Translations under genes and position numbers: made by a program
Shown here: piece after piece, positions 1 through 8,575 of the stretch
Layout: each line of letters starts with the position of its first letter
Numbering within the stretch: position 1 is the first letter of the stretch
Assembly: GCF_042767895.1 (NCBI RefSeq)
Contig: NC_091553.1
Span: 14,390,249-14,403,626 of the forward strand
Source: Penaeus vannamei
Lineage: Eukaryota; Arthropoda; Malacostraca; Decapoda; Penaeidae
Direction of reading: 5' to 3'
DNA: 13,378 nucleotides
The notes under the pieces: model-generated
What the model was told of the DNA's origin: nothing
What the model saw: the letters and a program-made list of their open reading frames with translations, nothing else
Databases searched by the model: none

Positions 1-397
1 GTAATGATAATGCTAATAAAGACAGCAACAATAATAATGATGATGATGATAACTATGTTAATAATAATGATACTAATAATACTAATACCAATAATGATAA
101 CAATGATTATGGCAATAAGAACAATAATGATATTCATGATAACAATAGCAGCAACAATTATAACGTTCATAGCAATATTAGCAATGATGATAATCATAGC
201 AGAAATGATAATAACCACAACAACAATACTACTGCTACTATTACCACTACTACTAACAATGATAATGATGGTAATAATTATGATAATAATGGTAATAATG
301 ACAACAATAAGAGTACTACTACTACTATTCATGATAATGATAATAATGATAATGATAATGACAATAATGATAGCATCAATAATGATAATGATAATAA
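1..397. repeat. AAT/GAT-type interrupted trinucleotide field
   Basis: The plus strand is a continuous interrupted mixture of AAT, GAT, AAC and a few other triplets, almost without C-rich or G-rich words. No single unit repeats purely for long; it is 'cryptically simple' DNA that looks like an old, point-mutated microsatellite. The open frame that runs through it (positions 4-537) encodes only Ile, Met, Thr and a few other residues, as expected from triplet repeats, so I do not call a gene. The field continues to the centre of the palindrome at 459, where the same vocabulary appears in reverse complement. Confidence 0.9.
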
Positions 398-520
398 TGA
401 TGATAATAACAGTAACAATGATAAATATTATTGTTCTTACAATTGATATCATCCTTATGATAAGGATGATATCAATTGTAACAATAATAATATTTATTAT
501 TGTTGCTGTTATTATCATTA
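398..520. repeat. Near-perfect 123-bp palindrome (61-bp arms, 1-nt spacer)
   Basis: Arms 398-458 and 460-520 are reverse complements around a single G at 459. Pairing base i with base 918-i, 56 of 61 positions are Watson-Crick pairs, four are G/T (433/485, 420/498, 413/505, 399/519) and one is C/C (436/482). The inner 22 pairs (437-458 with 460-481) are perfect and include words such as CAATTGATATCATCC that are not simple triplet repeats. As single-stranded DNA or RNA this would fold into one long hairpin; in duplex DNA it could extrude a cruciform. It sits where the flanking repeat field changes from AAT/GAT to ATT/ATC orientation. Whether it is a transposable-element remnant, a fold-back duplication or an assembly artefact cannot be decided here. 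Confidence 0.93.
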
Positions 521-802
521 ATTTTAATGATTTTTAATACTAATAATTATAATAATTAATATTGATAATTATCAATATTGTTATTAGTATTATTAGTATC
601 ATTATTATTATCATATCATAAATATCATTGTCGCTATTGTTATCATCATTGTTAATGTCATGGTCATTATTACTATCATTATTATCATCATTCCTATTAT
701 TATCATTATCATTATTAGTATGAGTATTATCATTATTATCATTATTATCACTATTATTATTATCATTATTATTATTACTATGATTATTATCATCATTATT
801 AC

Positions 803-835
<33 letters not shown>

Positions 836-1216
836 CATTATTATTTTTCAATATCATTAACATAATTACCATGGTGATTATTATTTTGGTGATTATCATT
901 ATCATCATTATTATCATTATTATTATTGATATTGTTTTTTATCATTGTTACCATTTTCATTATCATATTCATCATCACTGTTACTGTTTTTGCTTTCATT
1001 ATCATTATCATCATTTTCATTATAACAGTCGTCATTATTATTAGCTCTGATATTAATGATATCATTATCATTATCATTATTATTATCATCATCATCAGTA
1101 TAATCCACTCTTGTCGTTTTCTTTACTATTATCATTAGTAATATCACCATCATTGTTATTATCATGATTATCATTATCATCACTCTTTCTCTTATCGGCA
1201 TCGAGATTCTCATAGC
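521..1216. repeat. ATT/ATC-type interrupted trinucleotide field
   Basis: After the palindrome the plus strand reads as ATT, ATC, GTT and similar triplets, the reverse complement of the vocabulary in 1-397. Conceptual translations on either strand are strings of Ile/Met or Asn/Asp and have no protein character. The repeat fades into ordinary sequence around 1190-1216 (TTCTCTTATCGGCATCGAGA). Confidence 0.9.
536..591. repeat. Second, nested inverted repeat beside the palindrome
   Basis: AATACTAATAA at 536-546 is the exact reverse complement of TTATTAGTATT at 581-591. Nested inside is a perfect 22-bp palindrome at 558-579, centred between 568 and 569. The outer and inner stems are separated by 11 unpaired bases on the left and one on the right, so the predicted fold is a bulged hairpin. 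It lies only 15 bp from the 123-bp palindrome. Short AT-rich inverted repeats are easy to get by chance in this composition; the 11-bp outer arms combined with the inner 22-bp palindrome make it notable but not decisive. Confidence 0.8.
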
Positions 1217-1502
1217 AATTCATATTTTCTCTTATTCCCAATCTTCCTATAACTCGGACATTTTTTTTTTTTTTGCTTTTCCAAACCTCTTCGTCTTTTG
1301 AGGTTCTAGCGACGCTTTGGCTTAATCCGCTTATTGTAATATCTCCTTAAATCTTTTTTATCTTCTTCTTCTTTTTCAAGTGACTGATTGGGATAATATC
1401 AAGAGCACACGCAAGGTTACGCGCCCCAGTTCCCGAGGTCGACTGAAGAAAGGCTAAGTAATATGTCACAGACGCATGCAAACACAAATGCGGACAGATC
1501 AG
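1217..1502. other. Non-repetitive island, no recognised gene
   Basis: This is mostly ordinary sequence with a T14 homopolymer at 1261-1274 and a T-rich stretch near 1350-1378. The segment from about 1385 to 1502 is more GC-balanced and has CpG-containing words (CACGCAAGGTTACGCGCC, CGAGGTCGAC). I see no tRNA box, splice-flanked exon or long open frame here. It may be ordinary intergenic or intronic DNA between two microsatellite fields. Confidence 0.6.
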
Positions 1503-1523
1503 ATATTATTATTATTATTGTTA

Positions 1524-1557
<34 letters not shown>

Positions 1558-1841
1558 CATTATTATTGTTATTATTAAAACTATTATTATCATTATTATT
1601 ATTATTATTATTATTGTTATTATTATTATTGTTGTTATTATTGTTATTATTATTATTATTATTATTATTTTTATTATCATTATTATCATTATTATCATTA
1701 TTATCACTTTTGTTGTTGTTTTTATTCTTATCATTATAATGAATATAATTGTTATTGTTATTATTATTATTATCATTACTATTATTATTATTATCATTAT
1801 TATTATTACTATTTTTATTATTATCATTATTACTATTATTA

Positions 1842-1875
<34 letters not shown>

Positions 1876-2096
1876 CACTTTTGTTGTTGTTTTTATTATT
1901 ATCATCATTATCATTAATATAATAGTTATCATTATTACTATTAGTATTATCTTCATTATCATCAATATTATCATTACCATGATTATGATGATGATGATTA
2001 TTGTTATTATTACTATCATCATTGCCATTATTACTATCATTATCATAATAGTGATAACGGTAATTATTATTATCATCATTTTTTCATCATTGTTGT
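1503..2096. repeat. Long ATT microsatellite field with ATC, GTT and TTTG variants
   Basis: This is the purest ATT block in the window. Stretches such as 1526-1556, 1640-1670 and 1849-1875 are nearly uninterrupted (TTA)n. An interruption (CACTTTTGTTGTTGTTTTTATT) occurs twice, at about 1705-1727 and 1876-1898, each preceded by ATTATCATT or TTATTATT triplets; that is a ~171-bp duplication inside the field. The open frames on both strands give poly-Ile or poly-Leu and are repeat artefacts. Confidence 0.92.
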
Positions 2097-2459
2097 GAGC
2101 ATTATCATTAATTGATAATGATAATTATTATTCATATCACAATTATGACTACTGTTATTATCAATTTTGTTACCATTATGATAATTTTTTATCAATTTCA
2201 TCATAGCTATATCTACCATTATTGTTTTTCAATAATTTAGATATTATTGCTTTTAGAAAAAAAATAATCAGCACTATTATCATTATAATTATCATCATTA
2301 TCATCATTGCTATTGTTATTGTTGATTTTGTCGTTATCACTTTCTTTATCATCATTATCATTACTGTTATCATTGTCACTAATGATATGATTATCTTGAT
2401 CGTCATTATTTCTGCTCGTATGAACACAATTATTATCCTATCATTATCCTCATCAGTCA
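2097..2459. repeat. Degenerate ATT/ATC field
   Basis: This is a more eroded continuation of the preceding field, with ATC, ATT and GTT triplets broken by AT-rich unique words (for example GATATTATTGCTTTTAGAAA near 2238-2257). A small inverted repeat with perfect 10-bp arms lies at 2101-2110 and 2116-2125 around a 5-nt spacer. No gene is supported. Confidence 0.75.
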
Positions 2460-2985
2460 CGATCATCAAGAACCATCACCACCATCACAACCATCGTCAC
2501 CATCAACACCGCTCATTATTATTGCCATTCTTTTCACCATTATATTCCTCCTCCTGGTCACTATCATAATCATTGCCAAAATCATTACTATCACCATTCA
2601 TTATCATTGTCCTCATCCCCTCATCACCATCATCATCACCACTATCACCACCACCATCCTCATCATGACCATCCTCATCACGATCATCCTCATCACCACC
2701 ATCCTCATCAGCACAATCATCACCATCATCATCGCGATCCTCATCATGATCATCCTCATAATCACGATAATCATTATCACCATCATCATAATCATCACCA
2801 AAATCATCCTTACCATCACCATCCTCATTCTCATGATTATCACCATCATCATTCTCATCATTATCACCATCCTCATCCTCATCCTCATCACCACCCTCAT
2901 CCTCATCGTTATCACCATCATCATTATCATCACACTCATCATCACCATCCCCAGAATCTTCATCTTCATAATCATTCTCCTTCTC
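2460..2985. repeat. ATC/ACC (ATC/CTC) trinucleotide field
   Basis: The plus strand is made of ATC, ACC and CTC triplets with occasional GAT and CAG; the word CATCCTCATCA and close variants recur from about 2650 to 2900. In one plus frame (2607-3020) it reads as a His/Pro-rich chain and in one minus frame (2988-2503) as a 161-residue Asp/Glu/Gly-rich acidic chain. Both are direct consequences of triplet repetition (CAT/CAC gives His, GAT/GAC gives Asp). The acidic reading starts with ATG and resembles Asp-rich proteins in composition only. It also overlaps an equally open antisense frame, so I treat it as repeat DNA. Confidence 0.85.
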
Positions 2986-3377
2986 CAACTTCGCTTACGC
3001 AACCCTTTACGTGCGTTTGACCCAAGACCGATAATTTCCATGTTGCTATATATATATATCTTTTTCTTTTCTCATCTTTATTATCTCTTCAGCTCTCTCT
3101 CTTCCGCTTTCCATTTTGATTATCTATTAATTATGTCTTTTTATTCTTTTTATTACGGTAAAATTTTCTTTGTGCCTAGATAAATAAATAAAGAAAAATA
3201 TAAATAGGTGTATAAATAGACCAAAGATAGATAGTTATATAAAAAAAAAAATAAATGAATAAAATATCAAAATACGGATGCAAAGAATAAAGGGATTAAT
3301 ATTTATCTAGCACATGGAAGAAGAAAATGAGCATCGAAGGAAAGAATGAGGGAAGCTTAAGCAAATTTGTTAAAGCC
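2986..3377. other. AT-rich ordinary sequence with short SSRs
   Basis: This stretch separates the ATC field from the GA tract. It contains a short (TA)n at about 3046-3058, a CT-rich patch at 3086-3108, ATAAATAAATAAA at about 3180-3192, GATAGATAG near 3226-3234 and an A11 run at 3241-3251. AATAAA words occur but lie inside A/T-rich DNA and are not evidence of polyadenylation. I see no supportable gene. Confidence 0.6.
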
Positions 3378-3535
<158 letters not shown>

Positions 3536-3735
3536 AAAGTTTGAGAGAAAGAGTACAACGAAAAACTAAAACAAAAGAAGAGAAGAGAAAAAACGAAAAA
3601 AAAAGACGAAAAGACAAAAAAAAAAGGAAACAGAAGGGGGAAAACACGAAAAAGAAAAAGAAAACAGAAAAGAGAGAGAGAGAAAAGAGAAAAAAATGGA
3701 GGAGAGACGAGAAGAGAAATTAGGAGAAGGGAACG
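3536..3735. repeat. A-rich polypurine block
   Basis: The plus strand is almost all purine, dominated by AAAG, GAAA and AGAG words with only occasional C or T. It continues the strand asymmetry of the GA tract. Lys/Arg/Glu-rich open frames here follow from composition. Confidence 0.85.
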
Positions 3736-3845
3736 GGAAGAGAGAAGATCGCCGGCACTCCATAAAGAATACGAAACACGGGGGAATTGACACGTGGTAA
3801 TTCAACTCTGTATGTTCGCGTCTCGGTGATAATAAGAGATTGTCG
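3736..3845. other. Short mixed-sequence island inside purine DNA
   Basis: About 110 bp of balanced sequence (for example GGAATTGACACGTGGTAATT, containing the perfect E-box-like word CACGTG at about 3791) interrupts the purine block. The E-box word alone is not evidence of regulation. No gene is visible. Confidence 0.5.
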
Positions 3846-4545
3846 GAAGGCGGGGAGGGGGGAGGAGGAGGAGGAGGAGGGGGAGGAGGAGGAGGAGGGG
3901 GGAGGAGGAGGTGTAGGAGGGGGAGGAGGAGGAGGAGGAGGAGGGGGAGAGAGGAGGAGGAGGGGGAGGAGGAGGAGGAGGAGGAGGAGGGTCAGGAGGA
4001 GGAGGAAGAGGAGGGGGAGAGAGGAGAGGAGGGAGGAGGAAGAGGAGGTGGAGGTGGAGGAGGAGGAGGGGGGGGGGGTGAAGTGGATGGTGAGAGAGGA
4101 GAGGGAGGAGGAGGAGGGGGGAAGGGGTGGAGAGGGGGGAGAAGGAGGAGGAGGATCAGTAGGGGCAAGATGAAGAGGAGGAGGAGGAGGAGGAGGAGGG
4201 GTAAGATGAAGAAGAGGAGGAGGAGGGGCAAGATGAAGAGGTGGGGAGAGGATAGAGAAGGAGGAGGGTGAGGTGGATAAGGAGGAGAGAGGAGGAGGAG
4301 GGGGGTGAAATGGATGGTGAGAGAGGAGAGGGAGGAGGAGGAGGGGGGGATAGAGATGGAGGAGGAGGAGGAGAAGGAGAAGGAAAGAGGGGGAGGAGGA
4401 GAAGGAGGAGGGGGTGGAGGGGATAGAAAAGGAGGAGGAAGAGGAGGGGCAAGAGGAAGAGGAGGTTGAGGTGGAGGAGAGGGAAGGAGGAGAAGAAGGA
4501 GGGACAGGAGAACAACGGGAGTTAGAGGAAGGAGGATAAAAGAGA
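3846..4545. repeat. GGA-type polypurine minisatellite field (~700 bp)
   Basis: The plus strand is almost continuously GGA/GAG/GGGA with sparse T and C. Within it, 4079-4122 recurs at 4306-4349 with a single A/G difference over ~43 bp, a 227-bp displacement. The word AAGATGAAG recurs at 4167, 4203 and 4230, and GGGGCAAGA recurs at 4162, 4226 and 4445. This shows minisatellite-like reshuffling rather than a simple triplet tract. G runs (G11 at 4068-4078, G6 near 4116) meet the four-run criterion for possible G-quadruplexes. The 307-residue Pro/Ser/Leu frame on the minus strand (4643-3720) is stop-free because that strand is nearly all pyrimidine. Confidence 0.93.
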
Positions 4546-5091
4546 AAGGAAAAAGATCGGTTAAAAGAGTGAGAGCAAAAGGAGAGGCCCAGAGACCGGG
4601 GGAATGGAACGGGGGAAGGGGGGGGGGATTTGAGTAATATCACCCCCTTATCACGAAGGAGTTTCCAGAAGGGCGGCGCATGGGGGCGTCCTGTGGGAGC
4701 CGTGAGCGCGTGTGTGTTTTATTTACATGACGGACACTTGTTGGGCGGGGACGATCCTGGAAGCGACGGCCATTGCGGGGTAGTTCCTTGGCTCTAATGA
4801 GGTCACTGGTGGTTTGTCCATCGTTAGCGGCACAAAGAAAGCCTTGTCATACACTTCGTTGGTTTTTGGAATTCGTAATTGCTTGTGGGTGTGTTTTGTA
4901 AGGTTATAACGCTCCAGGCAGTTATGGGGGCAGTTTTCTGTGGTGTATCGTTACTTATTTTCCATTACGAGATATTAAAAGAGGGAGAGAGAAAAAAGAT
5001 AATGATGATAGACTAGGGAAGGCTGAGTACTGACGCCGGAAATTCTTTTTTGTCACACGAGGAAGTTTGGTTTTATTATCTGTTGACCAAA

Positions 5092-5127
<36 letters not shown>

Positions 5128-5378
5128 ATAAATAAAATACGAAATATTTTACTGTCAAAATCGAACGCATCACTCCCCAAACAAGAGAGTAAACAAAGGC
5201 GAAACTACACCTCGAGAAAAGCAACCGATCAAAATCTTAAAAAAAAAAAAAACACACAAAACGAAAAAACCTCATGTCTGATTTTATCGACGTTCCCATT
5301 GGCGAAGTTTTGTTTATTTCCTTTTATTTTTATTTTCCCGCACGCCATCCTGTCGGGCGGATCCATGAATTATTTCCC
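4546..5378. other. Longest ordinary-sequence stretch; no gene recognised
   Basis: Base composition becomes balanced and CpG-containing from about 4640 (GCGGCGCATGGGGGCG, GAGCGCGTGTG), with a GC-box-like GGGCGGGG at 4743-4750 and a G10 run at 4618-4627. From about 4960 it becomes A-rich, with A14 at 5239-5252. An ATG at 5274 opens 35 codons before running into the assembly gap; the residues after the gap boundary are unknown, so it cannot be judged. I found no homology I recognise, no convincing splice pattern and no RNA gene. This is the best place in the left half for unique-sequence searches. Confidence 0.55.
5097..5123. repeat. (AC)13 microsatellite
   Basis: This is a pure ACAC run of 27 bases inside otherwise ordinary A-rich sequence. 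CA repeats are common animal microsatellites. Unlike the long fields around it, this one has unique flanks on both sides. Confidence 0.97.
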
Positions 5379-5878
5379 NNNNNNNNNNNNNNNNNNNNNN
5401 NNNNNNNNNNNNNNNNNNNNNNNNNNNNNNNNNNNNNNNNNNNNNNNNNNNNNNNNNNNNNNNNNNNNNNNNNNNNNNNNNNNNNNNNNNNNNNNNNNNN
5501 NNNNNNNNNNNNNNNNNNNNNNNNNNNNNNNNNNNNNNNNNNNNNNNNNNNNNNNNNNNNNNNNNNNNNNNNNNNNNNNNNNNNNNNNNNNNNNNNNNNN
5601 NNNNNNNNNNNNNNNNNNNNNNNNNNNNNNNNNNNNNNNNNNNNNNNNNNNNNNNNNNNNNNNNNNNNNNNNNNNNNNNNNNNNNNNNNNNNNNNNNNNN
5701 NNNNNNNNNNNNNNNNNNNNNNNNNNNNNNNNNNNNNNNNNNNNNNNNNNNNNNNNNNNNNNNNNNNNNNNNNNNNNNNNNNNNNNNNNNNNNNNNNNNN
5801 NNNNNNNNNNNNNNNNNNNNNNNNNNNNNNNNNNNNNNNNNNNNNNNNNNNNNNNNNNNNNNNNNNNNNNNNNNNNNN
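5379..5878. other. Assembly gap, exactly 500 N
   Basis: The run of N is exactly 500 bases, which looks like a fixed placeholder rather than an estimated size. The left edge is ordinary sequence and the right edge is a GAT/AAT repeat field, so the assembly probably failed in repeat DNA. Distances and adjacency across it should not be trusted, and open frames spanning it are meaningless. Confidence 0.98.
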
Positions 5879-5888
5879 TTTTGACGAT

Positions 5889-5942
5889 GGTGATAATAAA
5901 GATGATGATGATAATGGTGATAATAAAGATGATGAAGCTGAT
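5889..5942. repeat. 27-bp tandem duplication in the GAT field
   Basis: The word GGTGATAATAAAGATGATGA starts at 5889 and again at 5916, giving two copies with a 27-bp period. Local duplications like this are the growth mode of interrupted microsatellites. Confidence 0.8.
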
Positions 5943-6008
5943 GATGATGATAATGATGTTAAGATGATGAAGTTGTTGATGATGAGGACGTTTGTAGTAA
6001 TGATGATA

Positions 6009-6119
6009 ATGATGATATAAATAGAACTGGTAAAAATGATGATGATATTTTAGTAACAATGATAATGATAATGATATAAATTGAAATGGTAAAAATGATG
6101 ATAATGCTTATAGTAATGA
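6009..6119. repeat. 59-bp imperfect tandem duplication
   Basis: GATATAAA at 6014 recurs at 6073, and GGTAAAAATGATGAT at 6029 recurs at 6088, both displaced by 59 bp. Between them the copies differ by several substitutions and small indels. This is one ancient tandem duplication inside the GAT/AAT field. Confidence 0.75.
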
Positions 6120-7130
6120 TAATAATGACAATAATAATAACAATAATATTGATAGTACTATTGATTATAGAAATAATGATTATGATGATGATAACACTTA
6201 TAACAATGATCATATGGATAACTATGATAGTGTTAATAGAAATGATAACTATAATGATAATAAGTATATATAATGATGATACTAATGAGTATAATAATAA
6301 AAATAATGAAAAATGAAAATGATAATAAGAGTAATGATAAGGATAATGATAATGATGATTATGATCATGATAATGATGAGGATGATAATGATAGTGGTAA
6401 TGAGGAAAATAGTAATAATAAGGACAATGATAATGATAATAAGGGTAATAATAACAAAAATAAAGATAATAATGAAAAAATAATAAAAATGATAATAGTA
6501 ATAATAATAACATGAACAGCAACACAACAATGATAATGATTGAATTAATGATAATAATAATAATGTCAGTAGTAGTGATGATAATGATAACAGTAACAAC
6601 AATGATAGTAATGGTAATGATAATGGTATAAATTATAACAAGAATAATAATGATGCTAATGATAATGAAAATGATAGTAATACTACTAATAATGATAATG
6701 ATAACAATAAAAGCGATGAGGATAATAATAATGATAATGATAATAATAATGTTGATGTTGATGATGATGATAATAATGATAATAGTAATAATAATGAAAA
6801 CAACAATAATAATTTTAATAACAATGATGATAACAATAGTAGAAATAACAATAGTAAAAACAATAATAATAGCAACAATAATAAGATAATAATAATAATA
6901 GTGGTAATAGTAATAATAATGATGATAATTGCAAGATAAACAATAAAATGATAATAACGATAATGGTAATAATGATAATGATAATAATGATAATAAAAAT
7001 TATATTGATAATAATGATAATAATGATGATGATAATAATAATATTGCTAATAATAATAATAATAATAATGATAATAATGATGATAATGATGATAATGATA
7101 ATGATAATAATGATAATATTAATAATAATG

Positions 7131-7184
<54 letters not shown>

Positions 7185-7500
7185 TTTGATAATGATAATA
7201 ATAACAATAATAACATTAATAATAATGATAATAATAATAAAAAGATGATAATGATAAAGTGATAATGATAATAATAATGATTATTATTATTATGATAATG
7301 ATAATGATAATAATGATGATAATAATGATAATAGGAAATAATTACAATAATGATAATAATGATGATAATAACAAAAAAAAAATAATGATGATAATGATGA
7401 TAATGATAATAATACTAACAATAATGATAATAATGATGAGTATTATCATTTCTAAGAACTCCACTCTGATGATGATGATGATGATGATAATAATAATAAC

Positions 7501-7546
7501 AATAGTAATAATAATGATTATTATTATTATCATTATTATTGTTATT
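7501..7546. repeat. Inverted repeat at an orientation flip
   Basis: Arms 7501-7518 and 7529-7546 are reverse complements (16 Watson-Crick pairs plus two G/T) around a 10-nt TTA-rich spacer. Left of it the plus strand is AAT-type; to the right, to about 7612, it is ATT/ATC-type. Part of the match is expected from low complexity. Confidence 0.7.
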
Positions 7547-7575
7547 ATCATTATTGTTATCATTATCATCATTAG

Positions 7576-7607
<32 letters not shown>

Positions 7608-7612
7608 ATATT
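7519..7612. repeat. Inverted ~95-bp block, ATT/ATC orientation
   Basis: A short block on the plus strand switches to ATT, ATC and GTT triplets, then returns to AAT-type after 7630. It is bounded on the left by the inverted repeat at 7501-7546 and on the right by arms 7600-7612 and 7630-7642 (perfect 13 bp, 17-nt spacer). The pattern is what an inversion or a fold-back copying event would leave. Confidence 0.7.
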
Positions 7613-7642
7613 ATAATTATTAATAAATCAATATTAATGATA
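7600..7642. repeat. 13-bp perfect inverted repeat, 17-nt spacer
   Basis: TATCATTAATATT at 7600-7612 pairs with AATATTAATGATA at 7630-7642 without mismatch. It marks the right border of the flipped block. Confidence 0.75.
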
Positions 7643-7683
7643 CTAATAACGAATATAGTAATAATAACATCAAACAGTATTAA

Positions 7684-7686
<3 letters not shown>

Positions 7687-7768
<82 letters not shown>
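7687..7768. repeat. (TA)41 microsatellite
   Basis: These are 82 uninterrupted bases of TA. Pure long TA tracts extrude cruciforms readily, melt easily and are hypermutable in length. The readings that give (Ile-Tyr)n are artefacts. Confidence 0.98.
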
Positions 7769-7770
<2 letters not shown>

Positions 7771-8020
7771 ATAATAACAAGAATAATAAAATCAATTATG
7801 ATAATAAAGATACTAATAATAACAATATACATAATGATAATAATAACAACAACAACTAGCACCAATAACAATAAAATGAAAATGATAATTATGATAATAC
7901 TGATAATAATGATAATTACTATTATTGTTATCATCATAATCATAGTCGTAATAGCAATCACATATAAACAATGATAACAATAACACCAACAATAAGAAAT
8001 AACAATAAAAAAACTCATCA
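7769..8020. repeat. Degenerate AAT/GAT/AAC field
   Basis: AAT-type triplets with increasing AAC and ACA content form a transition to the CA-rich field. A short patch at about 7918-7950 reads ATT/ATC, another small orientation flip. No gene is supported. Confidence 0.75.
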
Positions 8021-8575
8021 CTCATGAATTAATCAAAGCAAAGGAAATAATAACAACAACAAAACCGACAACAAAAAACAGATAAAACAACCAAAAGTAA
8101 AGAAAATAGTAACAGCAACCAAACAAAAAAAAAGCAGATAAAATAACCAAATCCAAAATAAATAGTAACAAAAAACATAAAACAAACAAAAACAAAGATA
8201 ATAATAAGACCAACAATGAAAACATCTATTAAAAACACTCATAAAATCAAGAAAATGTAAATAACAATAAAGCCATTAATAAAACATCAATAAAAACAAA
8301 ACAAAAGAAAGAAAAAGCCATCACAACAAAACCAAAAATGAAAACAATGACAAATACTCAGACAAAACCAAAACAAAGAAACAGAAATAACAACAAACGC
8401 AACAATTAAATCAACAACAAAAACACCTAAACAAAGAAAGAAGCCATCACAACAAAACCAACAATGAAAACACCCCCCCACCAAAAAACAAACAAACAAA
8501 CGAAACAAAACACAAAAGCCACAACAACAAACCCAACAATTAAAACCCCAACAAAAACAAAAACAAAGAAACGGC
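8021..8575. repeat. CA/A-rich low-complexity field with decayed tandem copies
   Basis: The plus strand is almost free of T and G, built from AAC, AAAC and AAAG words. Two tandem families are visible. A 56-bp period is seen in GATAAAA at 8081 and 8137 and AAATAGTAAC at 8104 and 8160. A ~122-126-bp period is seen in ACCAACAATGAAAACA-like words at 8209, 8331 and 8457 and in GCCATCACAACAAAACCA at 8317 and 8443. The minus frames reading Phe/Cys/Leu/Val-rich chains (67-96 residues) follow from this composition. The field might be a decayed satellite; I do not recognise it. Confidence 0.75.

Larger units (their letters stand above)
5879..7510. repeat. GAT/AAT interrupted trinucleotide field (1.6 kb)
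   Basis: The plus strand is GAT, AAT, AAC and GGT triplets throughout, the same vocabulary and orientation as 1-397. The left edge (5879-6120) is richer in GAT and has tandem duplications; the middle and right are richer in AAT. A pure ATA/AAT run of ~52 bp lies at 7131-7182. Open frames on both strands yield Ile/Met, Asn/Asp or Leu-only chains and are artefacts. Confidence 0.92.

Noticed and set aside
2460..2985. His-rich metal-binding protein on plus
   Set aside because: It mirrors the ATC/ACC triplet field and overlaps an equally open acidic frame on minus; no exon context.
3180..3200. Polyadenylation signals (AATAAA words)
   Set aside because: They occur inside ATAAATAAATAAA-type simple sequence and recur in many A/T-rich places, with no gene upstream.
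3720..4643. 307-codon minus-strand Pro/Ser-rich frame
   Set aside because: Same cause: it reads the pyrimidine strand of the GGA field. Equally open frames exist in the other phases.
5050..6059. Three frames of 229-305 codons across the gap
   Set aside because: Most of their length is the 500 N run. The ATG at 5274 gives only 35 known codons before the gap, with no recognisable domain.
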